A DNA stretch of 58,400 bases. Source: Bacteroidales bacterium UBA2714 (GTDB lineage: Bacteria; Bacteroidota; Bacteroidia; Bacteroidales; P3). The DNA is taken from NCBI GenBank assembly GCA_002354035.1, contig DEKU01000044.1, positions 1 through 58,400 of the forward strand. Direction: 5' to 3'. Below, piece by piece: positions 1 through 8,135 of this stretch. The notes below the pieces were generated by a model that searched no databases, had not been told where the DNA came from, and worked only from the letters and a program-made list of their open reading frames with translations. The position numbers were made by a program, and so were the translations under genes. Each line of letters starts with the position of its first letter. Position 1 is the stretch's first letter.

Positions 1-1935
1 ACATTGGTGCATGACGACCCCGGCTGACTATGGTCATAGAGATACATTCCGGATGTGGTATATGTCTCTCCGTTCCAGTGGTACTCGTCACAGACCGTCA
101 CATGGTACGATGTATCGTCGTGTACACTAATCTCCAAATGCAGTGTGTCAGTGCTTGCACACCCGTCCGCGTTCACATAATTATACGTGTAAACTCCACT
201 TTGGGTATACTCTACCTCATGCCATGCAAAAGCATCGCACGCATCTTGATTGTAGCTGTCATGTGTGCTGTAATTGACAGTCAGGTTCAGTGCTACCACG
301 CTGTCACATCCTGCTGCATTGGTCTCGGTGAAAGTGGGGGTATTTGTGGATGCCGTGTAAGTGATACCGTGCCAGGAGTACTGGTCGCAGGCCGTCTGAA
401 GTTCAACTCCAGTATTGCTGTTGTTGATTGTCAAGTTCAGCGTTACCACGCTGTCGCATCCCGCTGCATTGGTCTCAATAAAGGTAGGTTCACTCGTGGA
501 AGAGGTATATGTGACACCATGCCATGAAAACGTATCGCAAGCCGTCTGGAGTTCAACTCCAGTATTGCTGTTGTTGATTGTCAAGTTCAGTGTAACCACA
601 CTGTCGCATCCAGCTGCGTTAGTCTCGGTAAAGGTAGGCTCACTTGTGGATGCCGTATAAGTGACTCCATGCCATGTGAAAGTGTCACAAGCCGTCTGAA
701 GATCAATACCAGTATTGCTGGTATTGATTGTCAAGTTCAGCGTCACCACGCTATCGCATCCCACTGCATTAGTCTCAGTAAAGGAAGGCTCACTGGTGGA
801 AGCCGTATAAGTGACCCCGCGCCATGTGAAAGTGTCGCAAACTGTATGATTTTCCTGTACATGGCTGCTGTTCTTCACCACAAGATGCAGCGTGATCAAA
901 CTATCGCAACCCGAAGCGTTCACTTCCGTATATGTGGCGGAATCCGTCGAAGCGTAATACGTCACGCCATGCCAAACCATACTGTCGCAAGCCGTTGCCT
1001 CCACCACATTCTGGCTGCTATGCCCCAAGGTAAGGTCAAGCCTCACTATACTGTCGCACCCCGCCGCATTCTGTCCAAAGAAAAGCGGCGTGTTGGTATT
1101 CTCCCAATAAACAACATCATGCCAACTGAAACTGTCGCAAGCATGCACCTCCTCGACCATCGCATTGCTATACTCCACCGTCAGATGCAAATGCACCACA
1201 CTGTCGCACCCCGCCACATTCCGCTCGACTACCACCGGCTCGTCCGTACTCTCAATGTACGTCACCCCGTTCCACGTGTAGCTGTCGCATATCACCACCT
1301 CCTCCACCGTAGTGTCTGGCCGACCGATGGTCAAATACAGCGTGTCGGCACCGCCGCAAGGCGACACCAAAGAATCATGCTCATGCACATACACCCCGCT
1401 CTCGGTGTAAACAGTTCCGAACCACTCATACTCCTCGCACGCCACCACACGGCTCACGCTGTCCTCCCGATGGCTCACCGTGAGATGGAGCGCCACCGCG
1501 CTGTCGCACCCCACAGCATTCTCCTCGATAAAAATAGGACTCATCGTGCTCGCCGTATAGGTAACGCCATGCCACGAAAAACTGTCGCACGCCGACACCT
1601 CCTCGATTCCCATCGAACTGTACAACACCGTCAGATGCAGATGCACCACACTGTCGCACCCCGCAGCCGTCAAGCCGTGATACTCAGGCTCGTCCGTACT
1701 CTCTATATAAGTAATATCATGCCACGTGTAGCTATCGCAGATCGTGATGGAAAGGACCTCCGACACCGAAGGACTGACTGTAAGATTCAGCACATACACA
1801 CTGTCCACTCCCGGAAGTGCGCCAAACACCGTGTCGCGATACTGACCCGACACGGTGAGCATTTGTCCCCTCCACTCAAATCCGTCGCATGCCGACACCG
1901 ACGTGTCGCTTTCATGCACCTCACTCATCCTTTCG
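1..1935 (-). repeat. 13 in-frame 150-bp coding repeats
   Basis: The block coding for the C-A/C-D-x-F-x-W turn recurs at about 67, 217, 367, 517, 667, 817, 967, 1117, 1267, 1417, 1567, 1717 and 1867, always 150 bp apart (50 codons). The copies at about 370-830 are nearly identical in DNA, while those nearer the gene start are more diverged. This suggests recent expansion of the downstream copies. Confidence 0.85.
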
Positions 1936-2024
1936 GAAGACACACCCCTATTTGCAAACAAAGGATGGTTGAAGGCCGCGCCCAACATCATCAAAAGACT
2001 GGCAATATAATAGTACTTTTTCAT
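1..2024 (-). CDS. Secreted tandem-repeat protein, 5' part (3' end outside window)
   Basis: The reading frame starts at the ATG at 2024 and stays open to the left window edge (about 674 residues). The N-terminus (MKKYYYIASLLMMLGAAFN...) is a signal peptide, so the protein is exported. From about residue 50 it consists of 50-residue modules of the form ACDSFxWHGxxYTxST...AAGCDSVVxLxLT, each with two conserved cysteines and a Trp-Gly/Asp turn; 13 units are spaced exactly 150 bp apart. The same module type occurs near the C-terminus of the 2770-aa protein at 44547-52859, which ends in a T9SS sorting domain, so this one is probably also a T9SS-exported surface or extracellular protein; its C-terminus is not visible. 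No enzymatic domain is seen. A TAnnTTTG promoter lies about 100 bp upstream. The frame and export signal are clear; the function is unknown. Confidence 0.85.
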   Translation of the reverse strand, partial: MKKYYYIASLLMMLGAAFNHPLFANRGVSSERMSEVHESDTSVSACDGFEWRGQMLTVSGQYRDTVFGALPGVDSVYVLNLTVSPSVSEVLSITICDSYTWHDITYIESTDEPEYHGLTAAGCDSVVHLHLTVLYSSMGIEEVSACDSFSWHGVTYTASTMSPIFIEENAVGCDSAVALHLTVSHREDSVSRVVACEEYEWFGTVYTESGVYVHEHDSLVSPCGGADTLYLTIGRPDTTVEEVVICDSYTWNGVTYIESTDEPVVVERNVAGCDSVVHLHLTVEYSNAMVEEVHACDSFSWHDVVYWENTNTPLFFGQNAAGCDSIVRLDLTLGHSSQNVVEATACDSMVWHGVTYYASTDSATYTEVNASGCDSLITLHLVVKNSSHVQENHTVCDTFTWRGVTYTASTSEPSFTETNAVGCDSVVTLNLTINTSNTGIDLQTACDTFTWHGVTYTASTSEPTFTETNAAGCDSVVTLNLTINNSNTGVELQTACDTFSWHGVTYTSSTSEPTFIETNAAGCDSVVTLNLTINNSNTGVELQTACDQYSWHGITYTASTNTPTFTETNAAGCDSVVALNLTVNYSTHDSYNQDACDAFAWHEVEYTQSGVYTYNYVNADGCASTDTLHLEISVHDDTSYHVTVCDEYHWNGETYTTSGMYLYDHSQPGSSCTN

Positions 2025-2124
2025 AAAACATTATTTACAATATAATAATAAAGAACCTTTGAGCAATTAAACCACAACACATTACAACGATGGCAACTTG
2101 CTGCGGACCCTTTGGTTCAAATTA

Positions 2125-2132
2125 CAAAGATA
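2125..2132 (-). promoter_or_regulatory. Bacteroidota -7 promoter element (TATCTTTG)
   Basis: The minus strand reads TATCTTTG here, matching the TAnnTTTG element bound by the Bacteroidota primary sigma factor, about 100 bp upstream of the ATG at 2024. No good -33 TTTG is seen 19 nt further upstream. Confidence 0.6.
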
Positions 2133-2478
2133 TAAAAAAAAAAGAAAATAACACATCTTGCATTCCTCCACACCTATTTTGACCGCCCGACCCCAGGCCC
2201 TGCAAGGAAGAATCTGCCGCGACGCTGTGGCCAGCCTCACACCTGTCCCGCCCCCTGCCGCCTTGCCGCTCACCGCAAGCATGTCCACTTCTTCGGCTCC
2301 AATTCCCCATCAGTTGACTGCCTTTTCTTCTCTTATCAAGAAATAAAAGTGTAAAACGATAAATAAAAAAGAAAATAAATAGCGAACCCTGGCCGAGCCT
2401 CGGCCGGACGGGAGCGGGACGGCAAACGTCCAGAAGGCGATTTTAGAAACAAAAAAATGATATGTGAGAATTTATTAG
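2133..2478. other. Intergenic region between divergent genes
   Basis: This is part of the 500-bp gap between two divergently transcribed genes. It has a GC-rich half (about 2175-2300) and an AT-rich half; short open frames on both strands show no recognisable product. I see no tRNA, repeat or convincing hairpin apart from the two flanking promoter elements. Confidence 0.5.
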
Positions 2479-2486
2479 TAAATTTG
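2479..2486 (+). promoter_or_regulatory. Bacteroidota -7 promoter element (TAAATTTG) for sppA operon
   Basis: TAAATTTG fits TAnnTTTG and lies 38 bp upstream of the sppA start, giving a short leader. No clear -33 TTTG. Confidence 0.5.
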
Positions 2487-2524
2487 CAATTTACATTTGG
2501 CAACAAGAATAATCATTAAATATC

Positions 2525-4324
2525 ATGGACACAACACCTACCACTTCAAAAACCACCAAGCCCCTGGGGTTTGGCAAGACCATGCTGGCTTCGGCGCTGG
2601 GTTTCATCATCGGCACGGTAGCTCTTAGCATATTGACCTTTATTTTCAGTATTATAGCCTTAGTGTCGGCCATCAGCAGCATGGACAGCAGCAAGCCCCT
2701 CACTGGCAAGGACTTTGCACTGGAGCTGAACATTACAGGCGTGGTGACCGAAGCGGCCCCCAACGAGATAATGACCCTGTTCGGCGACCGTGCCACAAGC
2801 AGTCTCGAACAGTTTCTGGCCTCGCTCGACCAGGGAGCCACCGACAGCCGCGTGAAGGCCGTTTACCTGCACCTGGGCGGCAGCAGCCTGAGCTGGGCAC
2901 AGGCCGAGGAGCTGCAAGAGGCCCTGAAGGAGTTCCGCTCGCGCTGCGACAAACCGATTATAGCCTATGGCGACGCCTTCTCGCAACAGGAGTATTTCCT
3001 TGCCACGGCGGCGGACCGCATTGCCGTCCACCCATCGGGAATGGTCGATTTCCGCGGCATAGGAGCCGAGGTGATGTATTACAAAGGGCTGTTGGACAAA
3101 CTGGGCGTACACATGGAGCTGATTCGCCCCACTTCGTGCGCCTACAAGAGTGCGGGCGAGGTGTACACTCGCACCGACATGAGCGATGCCAACCGCGAGC
3201 AAGTGCGCTCCTACATAAATAGCACCTGGCAGTATGCAGTGAACACGATGGCCGCCAACCGCCAGCTTTCGGCGCAACATCTGCAAACCGTGGCCGACAA
3301 CCTGACGGGGGTGCTGCCCGGCGACGCACTGACCAACAAGCTGGTGGACACGCTCTGCTTTGAGCAGGACGTCAAGGTGATGTTGAAAACACGATATGGC
3401 GCTTCGAAAATCGTGAAAGCCAAGCGCTACGCCGAGAATGTGATAAAGAAAGATCTCAAAGACCAGATAGCGATCATCTATGCCGAGGGGAATGTGGTCC
3501 CGGGCAAGAGCGACGGCACAAGCACCGCCGTGTATGGCGACGACATAGTGAAAGCCCTTACCGATGCGGCCAACGACAAGAAGGTGAAAGCTATCGTGCT
3601 GCGTGTCGACTCGCCGGGCGGTGCGGTGACGGCTTCGGAGAGCATGACGCGTGCCGTGGTCGAGGCCAAGAAGTCGAAACCCGTCATCGTGTCGATGAGC
3701 GGTCTGGCGGCCAGCGCCGGATACGAGATTTCGTGCTTCGGCACCCGCATTGTGGCCCATCCCACCACACTCACGGGCAGCATCGGAGTGTTTGCCACCC
3801 TGCCCGAGGTACAGAACCTGCTGAAGCAGAAACTGGGCATCACCACTGACACCGTTAATACCAATCGCAACAGCACAGGCATGTCGCTTTTCCGTCCGCT
3901 CAGTCCCGCAGCCCGCACCATGTTGCAGAAGAATGTGGAGGACTTTTACGTCACCTTCACCCAGCGTGTGGCCGACGGCCGTGGCCTGACCCGCGAGCAT
4001 GTCGACAGCATTGCCCGTGGGCGAGTGTGGACAGGACTGCAAGCCAAGGAGCTGGGACTGGTTGACACCCTCGGTGGCCTTCCGCTGGCCTTCCGCATCG
4101 CCGCCGAAGAGGCCGGCGTGGAGCTGGAAAAATGCAGTGTGGTCACCTTCCCCGCCGCCAAAAGCACCTGGCAGCTGCTCATGGAGCGCGTGGAAGAAGG
4201 TCAGGAGGAGGAAATCAACGCCCGTCTCAACGCTATCATCCCCTTCTACAGCGAGCTTGCCGAGTGGTCGCGCATGGAGCCCTTGCAGGCCCGTCTGCCT
4301 TTCATCATCGACATAGACAAGTAA
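2525..4324 (+). CDS. sppA: Signal peptide peptidase SppA, 67K type
   Basis: This 599-aa protein is a membrane-bound S49 serine protease that degrades cleaved signal peptides. A hydrophobic segment at about residues 22-50 anchors it. The long (67K) form has two tandem S49 domains: the N-terminal one carries the general-base lysine (K208, in the context AYKSAGE, followed by the usual TRTDMSDANREQ region) and the C-terminal one carries the nucleophile S397 (AASAGYEIS) with LTGSIGV downstream. Length matches the family. It is the first gene of an operon with topB (14-bp gap), truA and prmA. The assignment rests on both catalytic residues and on architecture. Confidence 0.95.
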   Translation: MDTTPTTSKTTKPLGFGKTMLASALGFIIGTVALSILTFIFSIIALVSAISSMDSSKPLTGKDFALELNITGVVTEAAPNEIMTLFGDRATSSLEQFLASLDQGATDSRVKAVYLHLGGSSLSWAQAEELQEALKEFRSRCDKPIIAYGDAFSQQEYFLATAADRIAVHPSGMVDFRGIGAEVMYYKGLLDKLGVHMELIRPTSCAYKSAGEVYTRTDMSDANREQVRSYINSTWQYAVNTMAANRQLSAQHLQTVADNLTGVLPGDALTNKLVDTLCFEQDVKVMLKTRYGASKIVKAKRYAENVIKKDLKDQIAIIYAEGNVVPGKSDGTSTAVYGDDIVKALTDAANDKKVKAIVLRVDSPGGAVTASESMTRAVVEAKKSKPVIVSMSGLAASAGYEISCFGTRIVAHPTTLTGSIGVFATLPEVQNLLKQKLGITTDTVNTNRNSTGMSLFRPLSPAARTMLQKNVEDFYVTFTQRVADGRGLTREHVDSIARGRVWTGLQAKELGLVDTLGGLPLAFRIAAEEAGVELEKCSVVTFPAAKSTWQLLMERVEEGQEEEINARLNAIIPFYSELAEWSRMEPLQARLPFIIDIDK

Positions 4325-4338
4325 ACAAGGCCTCCGCA

Positions 4339-6270
4339 ATGATTGTCTGCATAGCCGAGAAACCGTCTGTGGCCCGCGATATAGCCCGCATACTGGGGGC
4401 AACCACGAGCCACGACGGCTATATGGAGGGGAATGGGTACCAGGTGACGTGGACCTACGGGCACCTCTGCACGCTGAAGGAGCCCCACGACTATTCGCCC
4501 TGGTGGAAGTCGTGGAGTCTGGACACCCTGCCCATGATTCCCGAACGGTTCGGCATCAAGCTCATCAACAACGATGGGTATGAGAAGCAGTTCCACACCA
4601 TACAGCGGTTGATGCAGGCCGCGGACAGTATTGTAAACTGCGGCGATGCCGGGCAGGAGGGCGAATTGATTCAGCGATGGGTGATGCAGAAGGCCGGTGC
4701 CCGCTGCCCAGTGCGCCGGCTGTGGATTTCGTCCATGACCGACGAGGCCATCCGCGAGGGATTTGCCAATCTCCAACCGCAGGACAATTACCAGTCGCTC
4801 TACGAGGCAGGCCTCTGCCGCGCCATCGGTGACTGGCTGCTGGGTATGAACGCCACACGCCTCTATACCCTCAAATACCGACAGATGCAGAAGCAGGTGC
4901 TGTCCATAGGGCGTGTGCAGACCCCCACCCTGGCAATGATCGTAAACCGTCAGCTCGAAATCAAGAACTTCAAACCGGAGCAGTACTGGGTGCTGTCCAC
5001 CATCTATCGAGACACCCTCTTCACCCTCAAACAGTCCGAAAAAGAGGACGAGGAGAACGAAAAGAACGCCAAAGGCCGCATCACCAACGAGGAGGAAGGC
5101 CGACGGGCATTCGACATGATCAAGGACCGAGAGTTCGAAGTGACCGGCATAGCCAAAAAGACAGGCAACGAGGCCCCTCCGCGCCTGTTCGACCTGACCA
5201 GTCTACAGGTGGAGTGCAACAAGAAATTCTCTTTCTCGGCCGACGAAACATTGCGCTACATTCAAAGTCTCTACGAGAAAAAGTTTACCACCTACCCCCG
5301 TGTGGACACCACCTATCTGAGCGACGACATATACCCCAAATGCCCTGCCATATTGCAGGGGCTTGTGCCCTACGCACCGGTCATCCAGCCCCTGATGGGC
5401 ACCAAGCTCAAAAAGAGCAAGAAGGTGTTCGACTCGTCCAAAGTGACCGACCACCACGCCATCATCCCCACCGGCACCAACCCCTCCAACGGCTCTATGA
5501 CCCTCAACGAGAAGAAGGTGTTCGACCTCATCGCCCGCCGGTTCATCGCCGCCTTCTATCCCGACTGCAAGTTCGCCACCACCACCGTCACCGGAAAGGT
5601 AGAGACCGAAGAGACCTCCCCCCAAGGGAAGCCGAAAAAAGGCAAGATGGAATTCAAGGCCACCGGCAAGCAGATTGTGGAGCAAGGGTGGCGCGATGTG
5701 TTCGCCTGGGGCCATACCAACCGTGAGGCCTCCGCCGACGAGGACGGGAAACACCCGGACGAGGAGAAAATGCTGCCCGATTTCCAAAAAGGCGAACACG
5801 GCCCGCACACTCCCACCCTGGCTGAAAAATGGACCCAGCCTCCAAAGCCCTACACTGAGGCCACCCTGCTGCGTGCCATGGAGACAGCCGGAAAGACGGT
5901 GAACAATGAAGAGCTACGCGACGCACTGAAAGAAAACGGAATAGGCCGCCCGTCGACACGTGCCGCCATCATCGAGACCCTGTTCAAACGCAACTACATC
6001 CGCAAAGAGCGCAAATCGCTCATAGCCACCGACACCGGTATTGACCTGATCGGCATCATCCACGAGGACCTCCTGAAAAGCGCCGAACTCACCGGCCAAT
6101 GGGAAAAGAAACTGCGCGAAATAGAGTCGCACCAATATGACGCCCGCCAGTTCATAGCCGAGCTGAAACAGATGGTGTGGCAGATTGTGCAGGAGGTAAA
6201 AGCAGACAATAGCAACCGCCGTGTTGGGGCCGCCGCTCCCACGCCGCAACCCACAAATCAAACACCATGA
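4339..6270 (+). CDS. topB: DNA topoisomerase III (type IA)
   Basis: This 643-aa enzyme cuts one DNA strand to decatenate and relax DNA. The N-terminus MIVCIAEKPSVARDIA carries the TOPRIM glutamate, followed by GDAGQEGEL at about residue 100. The catalytic tyrosine is Y319 in TTYPRVDTTYL, and IGRVQTPTLAMIV precedes it as usual. I place the start at 4339, where the canonical TopB N-terminus begins; the frame is open further upstream, but that would overlap sppA by about 190 bp. The protein ends in a short Pro/Thr/Gln-rich tail with no C-terminal zinc-ribbon cysteines, which many relatives have. It overlaps truA by 4 bp. Confidence 0.93.
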   Translation: MIVCIAEKPSVARDIARILGATTSHDGYMEGNGYQVTWTYGHLCTLKEPHDYSPWWKSWSLDTLPMIPERFGIKLINNDGYEKQFHTIQRLMQAADSIVNCGDAGQEGELIQRWVMQKAGARCPVRRLWISSMTDEAIREGFANLQPQDNYQSLYEAGLCRAIGDWLLGMNATRLYTLKYRQMQKQVLSIGRVQTPTLAMIVNRQLEIKNFKPEQYWVLSTIYRDTLFTLKQSEKEDEENEKNAKGRITNEEEGRRAFDMIKDREFEVTGIAKKTGNEAPPRLFDLTSLQVECNKKFSFSADETLRYIQSLYEKKFTTYPRVDTTYLSDDIYPKCPAILQGLVPYAPVIQPLMGTKLKKSKKVFDSSKVTDHHAIIPTGTNPSNGSMTLNEKKVFDLIARRFIAAFYPDCKFATTTVTGKVETEETSPQGKPKKGKMEFKATGKQIVEQGWRDVFAWGHTNREASADEDGKHPDEEKMLPDFQKGEHGPHTPTLAEKWTQPPKPYTEATLLRAMETAGKTVNNEELRDALKENGIGRPSTRAAIIETLFKRNYIRKERKSLIATDTGIDLIGIIHEDLLKSAELTGQWEKKLREIESHQYDARQFIAELKQMVWQIVQEVKADNSNRRVGAAAPTPQPTNQTP

Positions 6271-7052
6271 GATACTTCATCCATCTGGCATACAATGGCG
6301 CAAACTACTGCGGATGGCAGACCCAACCGGGGCTGCCCACCGTCCAACTGACCCTCGAGCAGGCTCTGTCCACCCTGCTGCGTAGCCACATATCCATCGT
6401 CGGCTGCGGACGGACCGACACCGGTGTCCACGCCTCCGACTTCTACGCCCATTTCGACTACCTCCCCGACACCGACCAGCACCCCCCTCTCGACCCTCAA
6501 CAGCTCACTTTCAAGCTGAACAGCTTCCTGCCTCCCGACATCGCCATCTTCGACATCTTCCCTGTCAAGAGCAACGCCCATGCCCGTTTCGACGCCACCG
6601 CCCGCACCTATCAGTATCACGTCAGCGACCGACGTCTGCCCTTCAGCCAAGGTCTCTACAGCCGCATTTACTTCCAACCCGATATCGACCTCATGAATCG
6701 TGCCGCACAGATACTTATGGAATACGACGATTTCACCAGCTTCGCCAAGCTCCACACCCAGGTGAAAACCAACATCTGCCATCTGACCCAAGCCCATTGG
6801 GACACCCTCGACGGGCAATGGGTGTTCACCATCCGCAGCAACCGTTTTCTCCGCAACATGGTTCGTTCGGTCACCGGCACCCTGCTCGACGTGGGACGGG
6901 GCAAACTCTCTCTCGACGGCCTCCGACAAATCATTGAACGCAAAGACCGCTGCGCCGCCGGAGTGTCCATGCCGCCCCAGGGCTTGTTCCTCACCCGTGT
7001 GGAATATCCGTTCGACACTCTGCGCACCGACAACAAAACCCTCACATCATGA
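6267..7052 (+). CDS. truA: tRNA pseudouridine(38-40) synthase TruA
   Basis: This 261-aa enzyme isomerises uridines 38-40 in the tRNA anticodon stem-loop. The catalytic Asp is D51 in CGRTDTGVHA. The second conserved segment (FLRNMVRSVTGTLLDVGRG) is present near residue 195. Length is typical. The ATG overlaps the topB stop and its own stop overlaps the prmA start (ATGA both times), so the three genes are translationally coupled. Confidence 0.96.
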   Translation: MRYFIHLAYNGANYCGWQTQPGLPTVQLTLEQALSTLLRSHISIVGCGRTDTGVHASDFYAHFDYLPDTDQHPPLDPQQLTFKLNSFLPPDIAIFDIFPVKSNAHARFDATARTYQYHVSDRRLPFSQGLYSRIYFQPDIDLMNRAAQILMEYDDFTSFAKLHTQVKTNICHLTQAHWDTLDGQWVFTIRSNRFLRNMVRSVTGTLLDVGRGKLSLDGLRQIIERKDRCAAGVSMPPQGLFLTRVEYPFDTLRTDNKTLTS

Positions 7053-7912
7053 AATATACCGAAGTCTCTTTCACCATTTCCCCGCTCGAGCCCTGCCGCG
7101 ACCTCCTGGTCGACGCCTTGGGCAACGAAGGCCCCTACGACAGCTTTGTCGAAACCCCCGACGGGCTCCAGGCCTATATCCCCACTGTTCAGTTCGACCC
7201 CCAGTGGCTTAGCCTCCAAGTGGAGAACCTGCAAACCATGGCCAAGATAGACTATTCCCACCGCGACATGCCCGACAAGAACTGGAACGAGGAGTGGGAA
7301 AAACAACATCAGCCCGTGCTGGTCACCGCCGAGGACGGGAAAACCGTCTGGGTGCGCGCCCCCTTCCATCCCCATCAGCCCGAAGCCGACTTCGAGATAG
7401 AAATCGAGCCCAAAATGTCGTTCGGCACCGCCCACCATGCCACCACCTACATGATGCTCTCCTTCCTGGCCGAGCTGCCACTGCAGGGAAAGCGCGTCCT
7501 CGACATGGGCTGCGGTACAGCCGTCCTGGCCATCCTGGCCAGCACACGCGGCGCCTCACACGTGGAAGCCATCGACATCGACGAGTGGGCCTACCGCAAT
7601 GCCCTCGAAAATGCCCAACGCAACCATGCCGACATCACCATCCACATAGGCGATGCCGACCTGCTGCGCCACCGCCAAGCCTCGGAGGGCAAATTCGACA
7701 TAGTCATAGCCAATATCAATCGCAACATCCTCCTCAACGATATGGATGCCTATGTCTCCGTCCTCAGTTCCGGAGGCCAGCTCCTCCTCAGCGGATTCTA
7801 CGAAAGCGACATCCCTGCCCTGCAACAGCACGCCCAATCGCTCTGCCTGGCCCTCACCCGGCAGAAAAACCGCCAAGGCTGGTCGGCCTTGCTTTTTTCC
7901 TCTGCCCAATAG
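7049..7912 (+). CDS. prmA: Ribosomal protein L11 methyltransferase PrmA
   Basis: This 287-aa class I SAM-dependent methyltransferase modifies ribosomal protein L11. SAM motif I (VLDMGCGTAVLAIL) lies at about residue 150, the acidic loop EAIDIDEWA follows, and IVIANINRNIL at about residue 220 corresponds to the family's catalytic-loop region. The N-terminal L11-binding domain is present but compact, as in other Bacteroidota. It is the last gene of the sppA operon, which ends in a strong terminator 20 bp downstream. Confidence 0.93.
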   Translation: MKYTEVSFTISPLEPCRDLLVDALGNEGPYDSFVETPDGLQAYIPTVQFDPQWLSLQVENLQTMAKIDYSHRDMPDKNWNEEWEKQHQPVLVTAEDGKTVWVRAPFHPHQPEADFEIEIEPKMSFGTAHHATTYMMLSFLAELPLQGKRVLDMGCGTAVLAILASTRGASHVEAIDIDEWAYRNALENAQRNHADITIHIGDADLLRHRQASEGKFDIVIANINRNILLNDMDAYVSVLSSGGQLLLSGFYESDIPALQQHAQSLCLALTRQKNRQGWSALLFSSAQ

Positions 7913-7933
7913 GCTGAGTTCCAACCCTGCCAT

Positions 7934-7967
7934 ATCTCACCTTCTTACGCAAGGTGAGATTTTTTTT
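7934..7967 (+). terminator. Intrinsic terminator of sppA-topB-truA-prmA
   Basis: A perfect 10-bp stem (ATCTCACCTT / AAGGTGAGAT) with a 7-nt loop is followed directly by a run of eight T. Confidence 0.9.
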
Positions 7968-7987
7968 ATTTATTCAAAAAAATAATG

Positions 7988-7995
7988 TATCTTTG
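7988..7995 (+). promoter_or_regulatory. Bacteroidota -7 promoter element (TATCTTTG)
   Basis: Consensus TATCTTTG lies 140 bp upstream of the next gene, giving a long A-rich leader; TTTA stands 19 nt upstream in place of the -33 TTTG. Confidence 0.65.
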
Positions 7996-8135
7996 TTTTT
8001 TCAATTTTAGAATCAAAAAGCAAAGAAATAACATACAAAACACTGTATATCAACAAAACAAATTCATTATCACTGAATGCACTCAGTACCCAACACATCG
8101 ACAATAAAAATAATTAATAACAAAATCTTTTAATC

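Noticed and set aside
4132..4338. Upstream extension of topB
   Set aside because: It would overlap sppA; the family N-terminus begins at the ATG at 4339.
2660..4402. 580-codon minus-strand frame across sppA
   Set aside because: It is an antisense by-product of a clear SppA coding frame with both catalytic residues.
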